Assembly (NCBI GenBank): GCA_017553695.1
Contig: JAFZKG010000105.1
Location: 1 to 56,466 of the forward strand
From: Lachnospiraceae bacterium
Lineage (GTDB): Bacteria; Bacillota; Clostridia; Lachnospirales; Lachnospiraceae
DNA: 56,466 nt
Direction: 5' to 3'
Shown piece by piece: positions 8,492 to 15,816 of the stretch (its first letter is position 1; the number at the start of each line of letters is the position of its first letter). The translations under genes and the position numbers were made by a program. The notes beneath the pieces were generated by a model. The model worked only from the letters and a program-made list of their open reading frames with translations, had not been told where the DNA came from and made no database searches.

Positions 8492-9412
8492 ATGCCAATC
8501 AAGGTTCAGAAAGATCTGCCGGCAAGAGCCGTGATCGAAAAAGAAAATATCTTCATCATGGATGAGACAAGAGCCATTTCCCAGGACATCCGTCCGTTGG
8601 AGATTGCTTTGGTTAATCTCATGCCATTAAAAGAAGATACGGAGATCCAGCTGATCCGGTCATTATCGAATACGCCGTTGCAGGTGAATCTGACATTTGT
8701 GGTTCCTTCTCACCATGAATCCAAGAATACCCCGGTGTCTCATCTGAATCAGTTTTATAAAAAGTTTCAGGAGATCAAAAATCAAAAATTTGACGGATTG
8801 ATCATTACCGGAGCACCGATCGAAATGCTGGAGTTTGAAGAAGTGGATTTCTGGGATGAGATCGTGGAGATCATGGACTGGTCGGAAGAAAATGTCACTT
8901 CGACTGTGTTTCTCTGCTGGGCGGCTCAGGCTGCTTTCTATCATTTTTATGGCATCAATAAATGCGTATTACGCAAAAAGATCTCCGGCGTTTTCCAACA
9001 TAAGGTCCACAACCGGAAAACCCCATTAGTCCGCGGTTTTGATGACGTATTCTGGGCTCCTCATTCCCGTAATACAGAGGTGCCTTTGAGTCAGGTCGTT
9101 AAGAATAAGGCGATCACAGTCCTGGCTGATTCTGATGAAGTCGGATTGTTCCTTGCCATGGCGGAAGATGGCAAGAAGATCTTTGTCATGGGACATCCGG
9201 AATATGACCGCACCACTCTGGATTATGAATATAAACGGGATATGAAGAAGGGGCTGAAACCGCAGATCCCGAAGAACTATTATCCAAAGAACAATCCGGA
9301 GAACAAGCCGCTCCTTACATGGAGGGGGCATGCCAATACGCTTTATACGAACTGGCTGAACTATTACGTTTACCAGGTTACTCCATACGAGATCGATCAG
9401 ATCAAGAAGTAG
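8492..9412 (+). CDS. metA: Homoserine O-acetyltransferase (MetA family)
   Basis: A 306 aa enzyme of methionine biosynthesis that acylates the hydroxyl of homoserine. The catalytic residues align with known MetA proteins: nucleophile Cys142 (FLCWAAQAA), His235 and Glu237 (MGHPEY). Residue 111, in GAPIE, is Glu rather than the Gly of E. coli. In characterised homologues Glu111 directs use of acetyl-CoA instead of succinyl-CoA, so this should be an acetyltransferase despite its MetA fold. The Shine-Dalgarno GAGAGGAAG and its own promoter upstream support the start. Confidence 0.93.
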   Translation: MPIKVQKDLPARAVIEKENIFIMDETRAISQDIRPLEIALVNLMPLKEDTEIQLIRSLSNTPLQVNLTFVVPSHHESKNTPVSHLNQFYKKFQEIKNQKFDGLIITGAPIEMLEFEEVDFWDEIVEIMDWSEENVTSTVFLCWAAQAAFYHFYGINKCVLRKKISGVFQHKVHNRKTPLVRGFDDVFWAPHSRNTEVPLSQVVKNKAITVLADSDEVGLFLAMAEDGKKIFVMGHPEYDRTTLDYEYKRDMKKGLKPQIPKNYYPKNNPENKPLLTWRGHANTLYTNWLNYYVYQVTPYEIDQIKK

Positions 9413-9417
9413 ACAGA

Positions 9418-9437
9418 TAAAGTTTTCGGACTTTTTT
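9418..9437 (+). terminator. Possible weak terminator after metA
   Basis: AAAGT, loop TTTCGG, ACTTT followed by a T-run. The stem is only about 5 bp, so confidence is low. Confidence 0.35.
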
Positions 9438-9448
9438 CTGTTTACGTC

Positions 9449-9476
9449 TTGCAAAAAACAAAAATCTGAGTATAAT
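9449..9476 (+). promoter_or_regulatory. Promoter of the small orphan gene
   Basis: TTGCAA (9449-9454), 16 bp spacer, TATAAT (9471-9476). The transcript would have a leader of about 118 nt, which contains a hairpin TTTACC-GTTC-GGTAAA at 9504-9519 whose role I cannot name. Confidence 0.6.
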
Positions 9477-9600
9477 TCGAAATTACCAATTCGGGTATTT
9501 CTTTTACCGTTCGGTAAATGTATCCCACGTTTGATGTGCTGACAGGCTTTCTTTTCTTATCTTTCTTTCTGTTGCTTTTCTCAGGAGAGGAGAGAAATCT

Positions 9601-9819
9601 ATGGTTATCAATCTGAAAGAAAAAGGCGAGATCATTCTGTTCGCCGAGGATCCAACAAAACCGGAAGAGCATATTTTTGTATATAAGCTCACCAATCTGG
9701 ATAGTGAACTATCCGACGACGATGCACAGGATATTTATGTGGCAGTCCCGAATGGAAGGAATGTTTCATTGATCGACCTTCCAAAGGGCAGTTATTTTAT
9801 GGAAAAACTCAACAGATGA
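9601..9819 (+). CDS. Small hypothetical protein (72 aa)
   Basis: I do not recognise this protein. It is acidic and soluble-looking, with no signal peptide, membrane segment or cysteines, and reads like a compact beta-strand domain (MVINLKEKGEIILFAED ... IYVAVPNGRNVSLIDLP). A strong purine-rich Shine-Dalgarno (GGAGAGGAGAG) supports the start, and a good promoter 125 nt upstream supports expression. It stands alone between metA and rny. The 267 nt behind it hold no other gene I can support, only the GC-rich hairpin and the rny promoter listed separately. Confidence 0.7.
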   Translation: MVINLKEKGEIILFAEDPTKPEEHIFVYKLTNLDSELSDDDAQDIYVAVPNGRNVSLIDLPKGSYFMEKLNR

Positions 9820-9952
9820 TATATGATCCGGGGTATGACGGCATTATATAAATACAATGAAAGGAAAAGTCTATGTAAACAGCAGATCTCTTTAGATTTC
9901 GACAAATATCTTTATACGTTCATACAGTATCCTCATTTTTTATCATAACTAC

Positions 9953-9972
9953 GGGGCCGCATACCCGGCCCC
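9953..9972. other. Isolated GC-rich hairpin in intergenic region
   Basis: GGGGCCG (9953-9959) pairs with CGGCCCC (9966-9972) over a 6-nt loop. No T-run follows on either strand, so it is not a standard terminator. It stands out in a 267-nt AT-rich gap (9820-10086) and might belong to a small RNA or an mRNA 3' end. Confidence 0.45.
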
Positions 9973-10006
9973 CAATGGTCACTGAAAGAAAGGGCAGTCC
10001 TTTTAT

Positions 10007-10035
10007 TTGACATCAGGATTGAAAACGTTTAGAAT
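10007..10035 (+). promoter_or_regulatory. Promoter of rny
   Basis: A consensus -35 TTGACA (10007-10012), 17 bp spacer and TAGAAT (10030-10035). Confidence 0.8.
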
Positions 10036-10070
10036 TAGCCTGTTGTATTATGTACAATGAAAACTAAATA

Positions 10071-10083
10071 AGGAGGTGCTCCT
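10071..10083 (+). promoter_or_regulatory. Shine-Dalgarno of rny inside a small hairpin
   Basis: AGGAG (10071-10075) is the core of the rny ribosome binding site and is complementary to CTCCT (10079-10083) over a GTG loop, just before the ATG at 10087. The hairpin could damp translation initiation. Confidence 0.5.
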
Positions 10084-10086
10084 CGT

Positions 10087-11643
10087 ATGCTACCATTATG
10101 GCTAACGATAGTGATTGCTGTAATTTGCTTCGTGGTCGCCGCTTTAATCTTCTGGTTTGCGTCAAAATCAAACTATAAGAAGAATTATGAGAGCAAGATC
10201 GGCAGTGCGGAAGAAAAAGCCAGAGGCATTATCGACGATGCTCTGAAAACAGCGGAAAGCAAGAAGAGAGAAGCGCTCCTGGAAGTCAAGGAAGAATCCA
10301 TCCGTGTGAAGAACGAACTGGATAAAGAGACGAAGGAACGCAGAAACGAATTACAGAAATACGAGAGACGAGTTCTTCAAAAAGAGGAGTCTTTGGATAA
10401 GAAGAATGAGCAGGTGGATAAACTGCAGAATTCCCTGAACCAGAAGGCTGCTGATCTGGAAAAACAGAAAGAAGAACTGAAACTGGTTAATGAACAGCGT
10501 ACAAAGGAACTGGAAAGAATCTCTGGTCTCACCTCCGAGCAGGCAAAGGAAATCCTGTTGAAAAGCCTTGAGGAAGAAGTTCAGCTTGATGCTGCCAAGA
10601 TGATCAAGGAAGCAGAAGTCAGAGCGAAGGAAACGGCGGATGAAAAAGCAAAAGAATACATTGTATCCGCGATCCAAAGAAGTGCTGCTGATCATGTGTC
10701 TGAATCCACGATCTCTGTTGTGCAGCTGCCGAATGATGAAATGAAGGGCCGTATTATCGGTCGTGAAGGCAGAAACATTAGAGCCTTGGAGACGATAACA
10801 GGAGTAGATCTGATCATAGATGATACTCCTGAAGCTGTTATTTTGTCAGGTTTTGACCCGGTCAGAAGAGAGGTCGCAAGAATCGCCCTCGAGAAACTTA
10901 TCGTAGATGGTCGTATCCATCCTGCAAGAATTGAAGAAACTGTTGCGAAAGCACAGAAAGAAGTAGAAAAGATCATAAAAGAAGAAGGCGAAGCTGCTGT
11001 ACTGGAAGTTGGCGTACACGGCATACATCCGGAATTGATCAGACTACTTGGTAAAATGCGATACAGGACCAGTTATGGTCAGAATGCATTAAAGCATTCC
11101 ATTGAGGTAGCAATTCTTTCAGGTTTACTGGCGGGCGAAATCGGGTGCGATGTCAGACTTGCCAAGAGGGCAGGACTGCTGCACGATATCGGAAAAGCCA
11201 TCGACCATGAAATCGAAGGGTCTCATATTCAGATCGGCGTAGATCTTTGTAAGAAATACAAGGAATCGAATGTGATTGTCAATGCTGTGGCTTCCCATCA
11301 TGGCGACTGTGAGCCGGAGTCTCTGATTGCTTGCATCGTTCAGGCGGCTGATGCGATCAGCGCTGCCCGCCCGGGTGCAAGAAGAGAGACGCTGGATACC
11401 TACACGAACAGGCTGAAACAGCTCGAAGATATTTGTAACGAGCATAAAGGTGTTGAGAAATCCTTTGCGATCCAGGCTGGTAGAGAGGTCAGAGTTATGG
11501 TTGTACCGGAGAAAGTCGACGATGCGCAGATGGTCATTATGGGCCGTGATATTGCGAAGCGGATCGAAGACGAACTGGAATATCCGGGACAGATCAAGAT
11601 CAATATTATCCGGGAGTCCAGAGTAACGGATTACGCGAAATAG
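10087..11643 (+). CDS. rny: Ribonuclease Y
   Basis: A 518 aa membrane-anchored endoribonuclease that initiates mRNA decay in Firmicutes. An N-terminal membrane helix (about residues 4-23) is followed by a long charged coiled coil (about 30-190), a KH RNA-binding domain ([15 protein letters not shown], about 220-280) and an HD metal-dependent phosphohydrolase domain with H...HD ([12 protein letters not shown]). Length is typical. It has its own promoter and terminator, so it is monocistronic here. Confidence 0.97.
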   Translation: MLPLWLTIVIAVICFVVAALIFWFASKSNYKKNYESKIGSAEEKARGIIDDALKTAESKKREALLEVKEESIRVKNELDKETKERRNELQKYERRVLQKEESLDKKNEQVDKLQNSLNQKAADLEKQKEELKLVNEQRTKELERISGLTSEQAKEILLKSLEEEVQLDAAKMIKEAEVRAKETADEKAKEYIVSAIQRSAADHVSESTISVVQLPNDEMKGRIIGREGRNIRALETITGVDLIIDDTPEAVILSGFDPVRREVARIALEKLIVDGRIHPARIEETVAKAQKEVEKIIKEEGEAAVLEVGVHGIHPELIRLLGKMRYRTSYGQNALKHSIEVAILSGLLAGEIGCDVRLAKRAGLLHDIGKAIDHEIEGSHIQIGVDLCKKYKESNVIVNAVASHHGDCEPESLIACIVQAADAISAARPGARRETLDTYTNRLKQLEDICNEHKGVEKSFAIQAGREVRVMVVPEKVDDAQMVIMGRDIAKRIEDELEYPGQIKINIIRESRVTDYAK

Positions 11644-11669
11644 CTTATTCCATTAACAGTAAAAGGAAG

Positions 11670-11713
11670 GGACGTAAATTTTTCAAAAGAAAGGTTTACG
11701 TCCTGACTTTTTA
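11670..11713 (+). terminator. Intrinsic terminator of rny
   Basis: GGACGTAAA (11670-11678) pairs with TTTACGTCC (11695-11703), followed by a T-rich tail. Confidence 0.75.
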
Positions 11714-11722
11714 TGTTATAAT
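11695..11722 (+). promoter_or_regulatory. Promoter of the aminotransferase gene, embedded in the rny terminator
   Basis: TATAAT (11717-11722) with TGn extension, and a -35-like TTTACG (11695-11700) 16 bp upstream. The -35 lies in the 3' arm of the rny terminator stem. Confidence 0.6.
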
Positions 11723-11788
11723 ATTTTTTAATTTTTTAACGTAGTAGAGCGTGAAATTGGGGAGATCAATCGAAGGGAAAAAGAGAAT

Positions 11789-12991
11789 ATGTCATTAGAA
11801 TTATCCAAGAAAGCGTTATCCGTAAAACCATCATCCACTCTGGAGATCACTGCAAAAGCAAAGGAAATGAAGAACCTTGGCAAGGACGTGATCAGTTTTG
11901 GCGCAGGAGAACCGGACTTCGACACACCGGAGTTTATCTGTACGGCTGCCAAACGTGCCATCGATGACGGATTTACCAAATACACAGCTGCTTCCGGTAT
12001 CACGGAGTTGAAAGAAGCGATCGTGAAGAAATTCCGTAATTTCAATCACATTGAATATGATCCGGAACAGATCGTTATTTCCAATGGAGGAAAACATTCC
12101 CTGACAAACGTTTTCACCGCCATTATCAACGAAGGAGATGAAGTGATCATCCCGGCGCCATACTGGCTGAGTTATCCGGAAATTGTTAAGCTGGCCGGTG
12201 GTGTTCCGGTGATCGTCCGCTGTGACAAAGCTGCTTCATATAAGATCACTGTAGAAGACCTCGAAAACGCTTTCACAGATAAAACGAAGGCTCTTATTCT
12301 GAACTCACCGAATAACCCGACCGGCATGATCTATGATAAAGATGAATTGACAGCCATTGCCGATTTTGCTGTCAGCCATGATATCTACGTGGTTTCGGAT
12401 GAAATGTATGAGAATCTGTGTTACGGAAAAGAAGAGCCGGTCAGCATTGCGTCTCTGAATGATGAAATCTATAAAAGAACGATCACAGTGAATGGTCTTG
12501 CGAAAAGTTATGCGATGACAGGATGGCGAATCGGTTATGCCGGCGCACCTCTTCAAATCGCACAAGTGATGGGCAGTGTACAATCACATCAGACATCGAA
12601 CCCGAACTCCATCGCACAGAAAGCAGCGCTTGCAGCTATTTCAGGAGATCAGACCTGTGTGCGTGTCATGAATGCGGCGTTTGATGAAAGAAGAAAATAC
12701 ACATATGACCGTGTATGTGATATTGAAGGTTTATCAGCAATCGAGCCGAAGGGAGCTTTCTACGTATTCGTAGATGCCTCCGAGTTAATTGGAAAGAAAT
12801 ATAAAGACCAGGTGATTACCGGTGCCGCTGACATCGGAAAGATCCTGATCCAGGATTATTATGTGGCTATCATTCCTTGTGATGATTTCGGTTTTTACGA
12901 TCATTTCCGTCTGTCTTATGCGATCTCTGTTTCTGAAATCGATAAAGGTATGGACCGGATCAAGGAATTCTGCGAAAGTTTGACAGATTAA
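11789..12991 (+). CDS. Pyridoxal-phosphate aspartate aminotransferase (class I)
   Basis: A 400 aa aminotransferase of the AspB/AspC type, interconverting aspartate and 2-oxoglutarate with oxaloacetate and glutamate; other amino acids are possible. The PLP lysine is Lys239 in NGLAKSYAMTGWRIG. The NPNNPTG-like motif (SPNNPTG, about residues 173-179) and the SDEMYENL segment that binds the cofactor ring are intact. The gene has its own promoter and a leader of about 60 nt with an AAAAGAG ribosome binding site. It converges on the tRNA-Leu gene. Confidence 0.9.
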   Translation: MSLELSKKALSVKPSSTLEITAKAKEMKNLGKDVISFGAGEPDFDTPEFICTAAKRAIDDGFTKYTAASGITELKEAIVKKFRNFNHIEYDPEQIVISNGGKHSLTNVFTAIINEGDEVIIPAPYWLSYPEIVKLAGGVPVIVRCDKAASYKITVEDLENAFTDKTKALILNSPNNPTGMIYDKDELTAIADFAVSHDIYVVSDEMYENLCYGKEEPVSIASLNDEIYKRTITVNGLAKSYAMTGWRIGYAGAPLQIAQVMGSVQSHQTSNPNSIAQKAALAAISGDQTCVRVMNAAFDERRKYTYDRVCDIEGLSAIEPKGAFYVFVDASELIGKKYKDQVITGAADIGKILIQDYYVAIIPCDDFGFYDHFRLSYAISVSEIDKGMDRIKEFCESLTD

Positions 12992-13020
12992 AAAAAAGAA
13001 AGAACTCTTGCGAGTTCTTC
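12991..13020 (-). terminator. Terminator of tRNA-Leu
   Basis: AAGAACTC (13000-13007), loop, GAGTTCTT (13012-13019). On the minus strand the stem is followed by TCTTTTTTT, so it terminates the tRNA transcript. On the plus strand no T-run follows. Confidence 0.85.
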
Positions 13021-13068
13021 TGATGCGCTCAAAGCCGCGCGGCTCCCTCGTCCTGCGGACGGGGGAAA

Positions 13069-13151
13069 TGCAGGTGGTGGGACTTGAACCCACACAAGGT
13101 CGCCCTCGCCAGATTTTGAGTCTGGTGCGTCTGCCATTCCGCCACACCTGC
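13069..13151 (-). tRNA. tRNA-Leu (anticodon CAA)
   Basis: Read on the minus strand, the acceptor arm GCAGGTG/CACCTGC is 7 bp, the D stem GCG/CGC is present, the anticodon stem is CCAGA/TCTGG with loop CTCAAAA (anticodon CAA, codon UUG), there is a long variable arm as in class II tRNAs, and the T arm is GTGGG-TTCAAGT-CCCAC. The discriminator base is A (13069). CCA is not encoded. About 50 nt of trailer with two more small hairpins separate it from its terminator. Confidence 0.96.
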
Positions 13152-13161
13152 GCGCTATGAC

Positions 13162-13190
13162 ATTATCATTGATTTTGACTGAATTGTAAA
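13162..13190 (-). promoter_or_regulatory. Promoter of tRNA-Leu
   Basis: On the minus strand TTTACA (13190-13185), 17 bp spacer, GATAAT (13167-13162), about 10 nt before the mature 5' end. Confidence 0.65.
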
Positions 13191-13212
13191 GCATATTTTT
13201 TGGAGGTATATC

Positions 13213-13755
13213 ATGAGATATTGCAGCTCCTGCGGAGCCCTGAACGATACGGACGCAAAATTCTGCTCCGGATGCGGAAAACAGTTTGAAAACGCACCGG
13301 AAGAAATCAAAAGTGATTATTCAACAGAACAGTTCATAACACCGGAACCACCTGTATATGGACCGCCGGAAGATCGGGCTGTTTTTACGTATCAGCAGCC
13401 GGAAAATACGTACGCGCCACAGCAGACGGATACACTCCCACCGAAAGCCAGAGTATTCGGGATCCTTAGTTTTATCTTTGGACTGTTCAGCGTTGCATGG
13501 AGCTGGACGGCTGTGTTTCCGGGCATTGGATTGATCTTTGGCTTTGTCTTCCTTGCCATGGCGATCGTTGGAATGATCTTTGGATCAAAATCACAGCAAA
13601 TGTCTTCTTTCCGTCTGGCAAAAGCCGGAAAAGTCCTGTGCATCATCGGACTGATATTTGTGATCATATGTATGATCATAGGGATCATTGTTCTGGTATA
13701 TGCGATCCAGAATGGGGGCATCGACGAGTTCTACAGCTATTTTGACACTCTGTAA
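13213..13755 (+). CDS. Zinc-ribbon membrane protein, DUF4190-like
   Basis: A 180 aa protein. The N terminus is a zinc ribbon with Cys4, Cys7, Cys18 and Cys21. A Pro/Gln-rich linker (about residues 28-78) leads to two hydrophobic stretches (about 85-120 and 135-168) of the DUF4190 kind, ending in a short acidic tail. Such proteins are widespread in Firmicutes and have no established function. GGAGG upstream of the ATG supports the start. It converges on the LTA-synthase-like gene with an 11-nt gap and no visible terminator. Confidence 0.8.
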   Translation: MRYCSSCGALNDTDAKFCSGCGKQFENAPEEIKSDYSTEQFITPEPPVYGPPEDRAVFTYQQPENTYAPQQTDTLPPKARVFGILSFIFGLFSVAWSWTAVFPGIGLIFGFVFLAMAIVGMIFGSKSQQMSSFRLAKAGKVLCIIGLIFVIICMIIGIIVLVYAIQNGGIDEFYSYFDTL

Positions 13756-13766
13756 AGAATGATCTG

Positions 13767-15752
13767 TTAAGGGAAAAGATGCTGATAATAGTCTTCCTCC
13801 AATACAAGAGAAGAGAAGACCATTTTATTGGAGACAACGCTTTGAAGCATTTCGACATATCCATCCGGAATATCGATTCCATCCTTTGCAGTAAAGGAAT
13901 CCGTTGAAGACAGGTAGTATCCCTTATCGGTCAGCCAGGAATGATCCGGCCAGATCACAAGCGGCAAAGCGTCGGAAAAGACGTCCCGGCCGGCCAGAAG
14001 GCGGGAGTCATATTCCAAACCAAACAGATTTAATAATGTTGGGAGAATATCCACACTGTAAACAGGCTCTGAAACAACGATCGGGGCCTGTTTTTCTAAT
14101 GATCCGCTCCAGATGATCAGACTATTGTGGTCGCGAATGATCTCATTTTCCGGATCAAAACCGAATAATTCAGGCAGATGGTCTGAATCCGTTCCGAATG
14201 CATTACTTTTCATGAGTCCATATGGGAAATGATCCGGACAGATCACGATCACGGTATCATCCGCAATGCCGGCTTTTTCCAATTCGGAGATCAGATATTC
14301 CACCCCCTTGTCAAAATCGATCATATCGGTGAAATAGGCTTCTAAAACGTCAGAATAGCCGAGACCTTCCACCATATCGCCGTATTTTTCTGTCATGACA
14401 CTGAGATGCTTGTAATACGGGAAATGTGCAGTCAATGTCATGTAATAGATGGAAAAATAGTTGTTGTGTATATATTGCGGAACTGAATATTGGAACATTT
14501 CCAGATCACTTTCCGGCCATGTCCCGGAAAGAGCGTTTTCCATTCCATTTCCCTGTGCAATAAACTGCGGATAACCGAAATTGACGTGAGTTTGATAGCG
14601 TTTATAGTATTCTACCGTGCCGTTATGATAAGCAATGTTGGCAGAGCCCTCCCGCATCATGGCATTGGCAATTGTAAAATACATATTGTTATCGATCGTA
14701 TTTGTGAACGAACGCATGCCGGAAGTCGGAACCAAACCTGTCAGATTGGCCAGTTCTCCTGTAGCGGTACTGCTATTGTAGTATGGTTCATAATAATCAC
14801 GAAACACGATTCCATTATTTTTCAGCCGGTAAAGAGTAGGTGTCAGGTCTTCCCGTATTGCTTCTGTGGATAACGATTCAGCCGTGATAAAGATCAGGTT
14901 TTTTCCTTGAAAAAGACCGGTATACTGGTTTTTACAGGATGCGGTCAGAGATGAGACATATTGGTCAGTCTTATTGATCTTCTTATTATCTGTGTTGCCG
15001 GAGAGATCGAGCATCATTTCATTCTGACCATATTTAATCGCATCTTTGTTATCCGCATCCAGATAACTCAATCCCCCATAATAATCAGATTGAAACGGAT
15101 TGCCGACGAGCAGATAGAGTGCATCCAGTTTATAAGCGGTTTGCAGAGAAAAAGTGGTTGTGACAGGATCAAACCCATAATTTCTTGTCAATGTCCGTCG
15201 TGTATTTGCATTCCGCATCATCAGGATAAGACCTGCTACCTCAAAGATCAGAAAACCGATTAAGAGAAGCAGAAGATAACGTCCGTTTCGTTTGCGGAAG
15301 GAGAGTAGTTTCAATATGAAGAACAGAAGGATAAACAGGAGAGCAGGGATTTCATAGAGCCCGATCGTTCCAAGTCCTGTTTGAATGGTTGTCAATACTG
15401 TACTGCCGAATTCAGTGGCAATTCCACCGGCGCCCTCCATGATCGTCTGTATGTCATTGAAAACCTTAAAACTGTCATAAACAAAATATGATAACAGAAA
15501 GATCAGCGCAATCACTTCGATCAGAATAAAGGCAATCCATTTATTGAGTGTCTCAAAACGTGACAGTGATGACAGTAATGTCAGGATACATCCGGCTGCA
15601 AAACAAGTCAGAATAATACTCAGCGTATTAAGAAATAGAAAATGCTGCCCGGTCAGGACTTTCAGGAGCATCTCGTAATAGACCAGGGACAGCGGTATGA
15701 ATAAGCCGGACATTATTCTTTTCATTCCGATTTTTTCAGCCGATTTTCTCAT
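13767..15752 (-). CDS. LTA synthase-like sulfatase-family membrane protein
   Basis: A 661 aa protein with about five N-terminal transmembrane helices (first ~210 residues) and an extracellular alkaline-phosphatase/sulfatase-fold domain. The metal/nucleophile motif is visible: FITAESLS, then NSSTATGE with the likely catalytic Thr, and the later CPDHFPYG metal ligands. LtaS-type enzymes transfer glycerol phosphate to make lipoteichoic acid or related polymers; some homologues are primases or other phosphotransferases. I chose the ATG at 15752-15750, not upstream in-frame ATGs, because a TATAAT lies exactly 6 nt before it and no start has a Shine-Dalgarno. Confidence 0.85.
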   Translation of the reverse strand: MRKSAEKIGMKRIMSGLFIPLSLVYYEMLLKVLTGQHFLFLNTLSIILTCFAAGCILTLLSSLSRFETLNKWIAFILIEVIALIFLLSYFVYDSFKVFNDIQTIMEGAGGIATEFGSTVLTTIQTGLGTIGLYEIPALLFILLFFILKLLSFRKRNGRYLLLLLIGFLIFEVAGLILMMRNANTRRTLTRNYGFDPVTTTFSLQTAYKLDALYLLVGNPFQSDYYGGLSYLDADNKDAIKYGQNEMMLDLSGNTDNKKINKTDQYVSSLTASCKNQYTGLFQGKNLIFITAESLSTEAIREDLTPTLYRLKNNGIVFRDYYEPYYNSSTATGELANLTGLVPTSGMRSFTNTIDNNMYFTIANAMMREGSANIAYHNGTVEYYKRYQTHVNFGYPQFIAQGNGMENALSGTWPESDLEMFQYSVPQYIHNNYFSIYYMTLTAHFPYYKHLSVMTEKYGDMVEGLGYSDVLEAYFTDMIDFDKGVEYLISELEKAGIADDTVIVICPDHFPYGLMKSNAFGTDSDHLPELFGFDPENEIIRDHNSLIIWSGSLEKQAPIVVSEPVYSVDILPTLLNLFGLEYDSRLLAGRDVFSDALPLVIWPDHSWLTDKGYYLSSTDSFTAKDGIDIPDGYVEMLQSVVSNKMVFSSLVLEEDYYQHLFP

Positions 15753-15758
15753 GGGTTT

Positions 15759-15787
15759 ATTATAATTATTGTGAATTGAAATTGCCA
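15759..15787 (-). promoter_or_regulatory. Promoter of the LTAS-like gene, predicted leaderless
   Basis: On the minus strand TATAAT (15764-15759) ends 6 nt before the ATG (15752). A 17 bp spacer leads to TGGCAA (15787-15782), which is a weak -35 and is the same six base pairs as the polA -35 on the other strand. Confidence 0.5.
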
Positions 15788-15810
15788 TTGTATTTTGTCT
15801 GAAGTATAAT
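15782..15810 (+). promoter_or_regulatory. Promoter of polA, predicted leaderless
   Basis: TTGCCA (15782-15787), 17 bp spacer, consensus TATAAT (15805-15810). The ATG is at 15817, 6 nt after the -10, and no ribosome binding site is present. Confidence 0.75.
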
Positions 15811-15816
15811 ATTTTC

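Noticed and set aside
12785..13147. Minus-strand 120 aa frame (MWRNGRRTRLKIWRG...)
   Set aside because: It also runs through the tRNA-Leu gene and the 3' end of the aminotransferase gene in antisense.
12988..13194. Minus-strand 68 aa frame (ARRCGGMADAPDSKSGEG...)
   Set aside because: It is a translation through the tRNA-Leu gene, a well-known type of spurious protein.
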